Of a DNA stretch of 7,872 nt, positions 5,088 to 7,872 are shown in pieces. The notes under the pieces were generated by a model, which had not been told where the DNA came from, made no database searches, and worked only from the letters and a program-made list of their open reading frames with translations. Source of the DNA: Alphaproteobacteria bacterium (GTDB taxonomy: Bacteria; Pseudomonadota; Alphaproteobacteria; Rs-D84); NCBI GenBank assembly GCA_024402735.1, contig JAKSTE010000023.1, positions 1 to 7,872 of the forward strand. The letters run 5' to 3'. The position numbers were made by a program, and so were the translations under genes. Position 1 is the first letter of the stretch; every line of letters starts with the position of its first letter.

Positions 5088-5173
5088 TGGTGGAGCTGTG
5101 GGGTACCGCCCCCCAGTCCAAAACGACTATTCTGCAACGAGTTCAGAATCATCATCACTTGCGTGATAAATTT

Positions 5174-5201
5174 ATTATAATATTCATGCTGGAAATTGCA
5201 A
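5174..5201 (-). promoter_or_regulatory. Promoter of the tmRNA gene
   Basis: On the minus strand TTGCAA (5196-5201) is followed after 16 bases by a perfect TATAAT (5174-5179). The predicted start near 5167 coincides with the first base of the ATCAC-GCAA-GTGAT hairpin. It uses the same -35 hexamer as the tRNA promoter at 63-91. Confidence 0.75.
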
Positions 5202-5211
5202 GTTTTTAAGT

Positions 5212-5229
5212 TATAATGAGGCTTATAAT
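5212..5229 (+). promoter_or_regulatory. Candidate -10 boxes for obgE
   Basis: Two perfect TATAAT hexamers occur on the plus strand at 5212-5217 and 5224-5229, 37 and 25 bases before the obgE ATG. Neither has a good -35 at 16-18 bases; the nearest recognisable hexamer, TTGCAA at 5196-5201, is 10 and 22 bases away. They are plausible but unproven start points of the obgE operon. Confidence 0.4.
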
Positions 5230-5248
5230 AGGCAATATGGAATAAAAA

Positions 5249-6253
5249 ATGAAGTTTTTAGATAGAGCTAAAATTTATATTAAAGCTGGTGATGGCGGAA
5301 ATGGTGCCGCGTCTTTTAGACATGAAAAATACATAGAATTCGGTGGCCCGAATGGCGGAGATGGCGGAAAGGGTGGAGATGTTATTTTTCGTGCAGTTCC
5401 TAATGTAAATACACTTATTGATTATAGATTCCAAACAAAATTTGTAGCGCAACGTGGTCAAAATGGTATGGGAAAAATGCGCACAGGATATTCTGGAGAA
5501 GATTTGTATTTACCTGTTCCTACAGGTACAGTAATTTTGTCTGAAAATGAAGAAATAGAATATGCTGATTTAAATACAGATGGTATGGAATATAAAGCTG
5601 TTCGTGGTGGAAACGGTGGTTGGGGAAATTTGCACTTTAAAAGTCCAACTAATAGAGCTCCTCGTCAGGCTAATGATGGTTTGCCAGGTGAAGAAAGAAC
5701 AGTTGTATTACGTTTAAAATTAATAGCGGACATCGGTTTAATAGGGTTCCCTAATGCAGGTAAATCTACATTGCTGTCTACAGTTACATCTGCTAGACCT
5801 AAAATAGCCAATTATCCATTTACAACATTAAATCCACAACTAGGTGTTATGTACGCTCATAAACGCGAATTTGTAATGGTTGACTTACCTGGTTTAATAG
5901 AAGGGGCTCATACCGGCGTTGGATTAGGAGATAGATTCTTAGGACATGCAGAACGTACGAAGCTTATTTTGCATGTTATAGATGGTACAGAAGAAGATTG
6001 GAGTGCTAGATATAAAGCTATTCGTCATGAAATGGATTCTTATGGTGGTAAATTGTTAGACAAACCAGAGATAGTAATTATAAATAAAATAGATGCTGTA
6101 GATACAGATGTTTTGAAAGATCGTATGGATGCTTTTAAAAAGTCTTTTGGACGTAAGAAAAAGCCTCAAATTGTACAAATCAGTGCCGCTGGACATCTTG
6201 GTATAGAAGAGATGATAAACACGATAGAAAAACAAATGTTAGAGTTTAAATAA
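5249..6253 (+). CDS. obgE: Obg-family GTPase, large-subunit ribosome assembly
   Basis: ObgE (CgtA) binds the 50S subunit in a GTP-dependent manner, helps its assembly, and links ribosome state to growth control and ppGpp. The 334-residue product has the Gly-rich Obg domain at residues 1-158 (GDGGNGAASFRHEKYIEFGGPNGGDGGKGGD at 14-44). The G domain follows: G1 GFPNAGKST (166-174), switch I FTT (191-193), G3 DLPG (212-215), G4 NKID (279-282) and G5 SAA (312-314). It ends soon after the G domain, so the variable C-terminal extension of some Obg proteins is absent, as is common in alphaproteobacteria. The ATG at 5249 gives the family N-terminus MKFLDRAKIYIKAGDGG; a weak GGAA lies 6 bases before it. 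The stop overlaps the next start as TAATG. It is transcribed divergently from the tmRNA gene. Confidence 0.97.
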   Translation: MKFLDRAKIYIKAGDGGNGAASFRHEKYIEFGGPNGGDGGKGGDVIFRAVPNVNTLIDYRFQTKFVAQRGQNGMGKMRTGYSGEDLYLPVPTGTVILSENEEIEYADLNTDGMEYKAVRGGNGGWGNLHFKSPTNRAPRQANDGLPGEERTVVLRLKLIADIGLIGFPNAGKSTLLSTVTSARPKIANYPFTTLNPQLGVMYAHKREFVMVDLPGLIEGAHTGVGLGDRFLGHAERTKLILHVIDGTEEDWSARYKAIRHEMDSYGGKLLDKPEIVIINKIDAVDTDVLKDRMDAFKKSFGRKKKPQIVQISAAGHLGIEEMINTIEKQMLEFK

Positions 6254-6738
6254 TGGTAAATTTTCTGACAGATTTTGATGAATGTGTAGATGCGATATAT
6301 GATAAAAATTTTAATCCTATAGATTTTGATTATAAAAAAATGGTGAGAATTGCATATAGGATTAATAATAAAGATCCTAAGGCAGAAGAACTTAAGAAAA
6401 TTTTAGAGAATAGTATTAAAAAGATTCCAGAGGGTGTTTATTACCGTACTTCTATAAAAAATAAGAACGAATTAATTCCTGTTCTTATATTTATGGGTAG
6501 TTATGTTTTGGTATTAAGTAGGGTGTATTATATGCCGGTACCACAAGAGTGTTTCTCTTATTTTTTAGCCTTTGATCCTTTGAGACAATCTAATGGGCAT
6601 ACATATGTAGCTTTTTCAAAAACATTTTATGCTATGGGTGAAGATATGGGGTTAGCAACCAAAAATTTAGAACTTAAAATATTTGATCGTTTTCGTTCTC
6701 AAATATTAAATATGGAAAAAAGAGGAATAAAACGGTGA
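6253..6738 (+). CDS. Unrecognised 161-residue protein coupled to obgE
   Basis: I do not recognise this protein. It has 161 residues. Residues 1-60 are charged and probably helical, with an acidic and aromatic start (FLTDFDECVDAIYDKNF). Residues 74-95 (LIPVLIFMGSYVLVLSRVYY) are hydrophobic and could be a buried strand pair or, less likely, a membrane segment. The rest is mixed and ends in a basic helix (RFRSQILNMEKRGIKR). No signal peptide or catalytic motif is evident. The ATG overlaps the obgE stop as TAATG, and the gene's own stop overlaps the next gene's GTG, so the three are probably translated in step. Base composition resembles the neighbours. Being coupled to obgE hints at a link to ribosome function, but position is the only evidence. 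Confidence 0.8.
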   Translation: MVNFLTDFDECVDAIYDKNFNPIDFDYKKMVRIAYRINNKDPKAEELKKILENSIKKIPEGVYYRTSIKNKNELIPVLIFMGSYVLVLSRVYYMPVPQECFSYFLAFDPLRQSNGHTYVAFSKTFYAMGEDMGLATKNLELKIFDRFRSQILNMEKRGIKR

Positions 6739-7226
6739 TACATCAGAATCCATATGATGAATATAAAAATGATGTGAAATTGAAGGCGAACAAGTGGTTA
6801 GAAGCTTGTTCAAAGCACGAATATGCCATAGATAATAATAACAAACAACAGCCATTGGAACAGTTGGATATAAAACATTTGGCTTTTTGTGGGGGCTATT
6901 GGCGTATTCAAGTAGATTTTCCTTGTACCATTACTCATGTACGTGATCAAAATATGGTGTTAGTTAAAAAATTGGATAGAGAGGAAAATACACTGTTTGA
7001 ATATTGGACGGCTAAATTGGTTGGATATAATTGTTATGGACCGTTTATTTCTGAAGATATTGATTATATTGTAGCTAAATATGAAACAGATTTGGGCGTT
7101 TATTGGGGATATGGAAAAACAATAGAAAAAGCTCGTGCGTTTTTAGGTTTGAAATTATATGACGAGCATAAAAATCTTATTAATGATGTGGTTTGTAAAA
7201 ATAAACAAAAAAATTCAGGCAAATAA
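6735..7226 (+). CDS. Unrecognised 163-residue protein, third gene of the obgE operon
   Basis: I do not recognise this protein. It has 163 residues, no signal peptide and no membrane segment. It is notably rich in Trp, Tyr and Phe (for example GGYWRIQVDFPC at 53-64, FEYWTAKLVGYNCYGPF at 88-104, GVYWGYGKT at 121-129), which suggests a compact beta-rich fold, with Lys-rich polar ends. It has five Cys (25, 52, 64, 100, 154) but no CxxC pair. The start is a GTG at 6735 that overlaps the previous stop as GTGA, with AGAGGA about 8 bases upstream, a good ribosome site. It ends 107 bases before the rubrerythrin gene. It shows no clear similarity to the 161-residue neighbour, so the pair is not an obvious duplication. 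Confidence 0.8.
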   Translation: MIHQNPYDEYKNDVKLKANKWLEACSKHEYAIDNNNKQQPLEQLDIKHLAFCGGYWRIQVDFPCTITHVRDQNMVLVKKLDREENTLFEYWTAKLVGYNCYGPFISEDIDYIVAKYETDLGVYWGYGKTIEKARAFLGLKLYDEHKNLINDVVCKNKQKNSGK

Positions 7227-7242
7227 GTTTATAAGCATATAT

Positions 7243-7272
7243 TTGCAATAATTCCTAGTAATAAAGAATAAA
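7243..7272 (+). promoter_or_regulatory. Weak candidate promoter for rubrerythrin
   Basis: TTGCAA (7243-7248), the same -35 hexamer as in the tRNA and tmRNA promoters, is followed after 18 bases by AATAAA (7267-7272), which matches 4 of 6 bases of TATAAT. Another -10-like TATGAT is at 7296-7301 without a good -35. I saw no clear operator for a peroxide or iron regulator in this 107-base gap. Confidence 0.3.
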
Positions 7273-7333
7273 TTTCATTGTGTTACTTCTGGTTTTATGA
7301 TAGCTTTAATGGTGAAAATAAAGGAGAAGTAAA

Positions 7334-7872
7334 ATGGTATCATTAAAAGGAACCCAAACAGAAAAAAACCTATTAACAGCTTTTGCTGGTGAATCTCAAG
7401 CTCGTAATCGTTATACTTTCTTTGCTTCACAAGCTACTAAGGATGGATATCAAGCAATTGCAAAAATTTTCTTAGAAACAGCAGAACAAGAAAAAGAGCA
7501 TGCTTCCCGTTTGTTTAAATATTTAGAAGGTGGTGAAGTTGAAATTACAGCGGCTTTTCCTGCTGGAAAAATAGGTACAACTTTAGAGAATTTAAAAGCA
7601 GCGGCTTATGGAGAACATGAAGAAAATACAAGTATGTATCCTAAATTTGCACAAATTGCTGCACAAGAAGGTTTTACAGCTATTGCTGAAGTGCTAAAGA
7701 ATATAGGATACGCAGAACGTTATCATGAATCTCGTTATCGTGCTTTAGCAGAAGCTATAGAAAACGGTACAATATTTAGATCAGATATAATAGTTATGTG
7801 GCGTTGCACTAATTGTGGTAACTGGCATATTGGTACAGAAGCTCCAGAAGTATGTCCTGCATGCTTACATCC
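7334..7872 (+). CDS. rbr: Rubrerythrin, 3' end beyond the window
   Basis: Rubrerythrin is a cytoplasmic peroxidase that reduces hydrogen peroxide to water at a di-iron site, with electrons from NADH through rubredoxin-type carriers; it is typical of anaerobes and microaerophiles. The visible 179 codons contain a four-helix ferritin-like domain with the expected ligands: E20 (AGESQAR), E53 and H56 (EQEKEH), E94 and E97 (YGEHEEN), E128 and H131 (AERYHES). A C-terminal rubredoxin-like iron site follows, C158-x2-C161 and C174-x2-C177. The window stops at the conserved ...CLHP, so only about a dozen residues should be missing. The ATG has an excellent AAGGAG site (7321-7326) 7 bases upstream. It is probably a separate transcription unit from the obgE operon. 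Confidence 0.96.
   Translation, partial: MVSLKGTQTEKNLLTAFAGESQARNRYTFFASQATKDGYQAIAKIFLETAEQEKEHASRLFKYLEGGEVEITAAFPAGKIGTTLENLKAAAYGEHEENTSMYPKFAQIAAQEGFTAIAEVLKNIGYAERYHESRYRALAEAIENGTIFRSDIIVMWRCTNCGNWHIGTEAPEVCPACLH

Larger units (their letters stand above)
4898..5167 (-). ncRNA. ssrA: Circularly permuted two-piece tmRNA (alphaproteobacterial type)
   Basis: tmRNA with SmpB frees stalled ribosomes and tags the unfinished protein for proteolysis. On the minus strand the order is permuted. First comes the acceptor piece, about 5167-5088, with a T arm TGGGG/CCCCA (5115-5099) and a 3' end CAGCTCC-A-CCA. A 14-base spacer follows, then the coding piece from 5073, starting GGGGCTGA with a TTCGAC element shortly after. 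GGGGCTG (5073-5067) pairs with CAGCTCC (5098-5092) over 7 bp and includes the G3-U70 wobble that marks alanine charging. The tag frame follows at 4975-4937. Hairpins at 5167-5154 (ATCAC-GCAA-GTGAT) and 5149-5129 (ATTCTG/CAGAAT) lie at the start of the transcript. The 3' limit is uncertain; I set it at the inverted repeat behind the tag. The T loop GGCGGTA departs from the usual TTCRANY. A promoter lies just upstream. Confidence 0.95.

Noticed and set aside
5216..5245. Nine-codon open frame just before obgE
   Set aside because: It has no ribosome site, its ATG overlaps a -10-like box, and frames this short arise by chance.
7219..7246. Inverted repeat GCAAATA/TATTTGC at the end of the obgE operon as a terminator
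   Set aside because: Only 7 bp, mostly A-T, with a 14-base loop and no following T tract; it also spans the stop codon. I would not call it a terminator.

Overview
The window looks like a stretch of a very AT-rich alphaproteobacterial chromosome. The best evidence is on the minus strand at about 4898-5167: a circularly permuted two-piece tmRNA gene whose tag reads AANDNVRLAMAA. This gene layout is the norm in Alphaproteobacteria, and Caulobacter tags start with the same AANDN. A rubrerythrin at the right edge suggests an anaerobic or microaerobic life. A host-associated, low-GC lineage is a reasonable guess, but it is inference.

Left part (1-1449): the 5' half of a CAU-anticodon tRNA (minus strand, cut by the window edge) with a clear promoter, then a divergent gene for a stand-alone PIF1-like DNA helicase (plus strand). 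Middle part (1444-4500, minus strand): a probable operon in the order lon-like AAA+ gene, tsaB, an unrecognised 114-residue gene, rimI. It converges on the helicase gene with a 6-base overlap. TsaB belongs to tRNA t6A synthesis, and RimI is an N-acetyltransferase often found next to TsaB. The Lon homologue is the oddest gene here: it keeps the N-terminal domain and a complete AAA+ module but stops where the Ser-Lys protease domain should begin. tsaB starts 25 bases later, so there is no room for a lost remnant.

Region 4501-5248 (minus strand): a heat-shock-like promoter for lon, a terminator-like hairpin, a 77-residue two-helix membrane protein, a structured leader, and the tmRNA gene with its promoter. 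The 427 bases between the membrane protein and obgE hold no other gene that I can support.

Right part (5249-7872, plus strand): obgE (ribosome-associated GTPase), then two unrecognised genes joined to it by TAATG and GTGA overlaps and so probably translationally coupled. A 107-base gap follows, then a rubrerythrin gene that runs off the end just short of its C-terminus.

The shared theme is translation and protein quality control: tRNA, t6A modification, a possible protein acetylase, tmRNA ribosome rescue, ObgE, and a Lon-type unfoldase without its peptidase. No CRISPR array, insertion sequence, integrase or prophage gene was seen.
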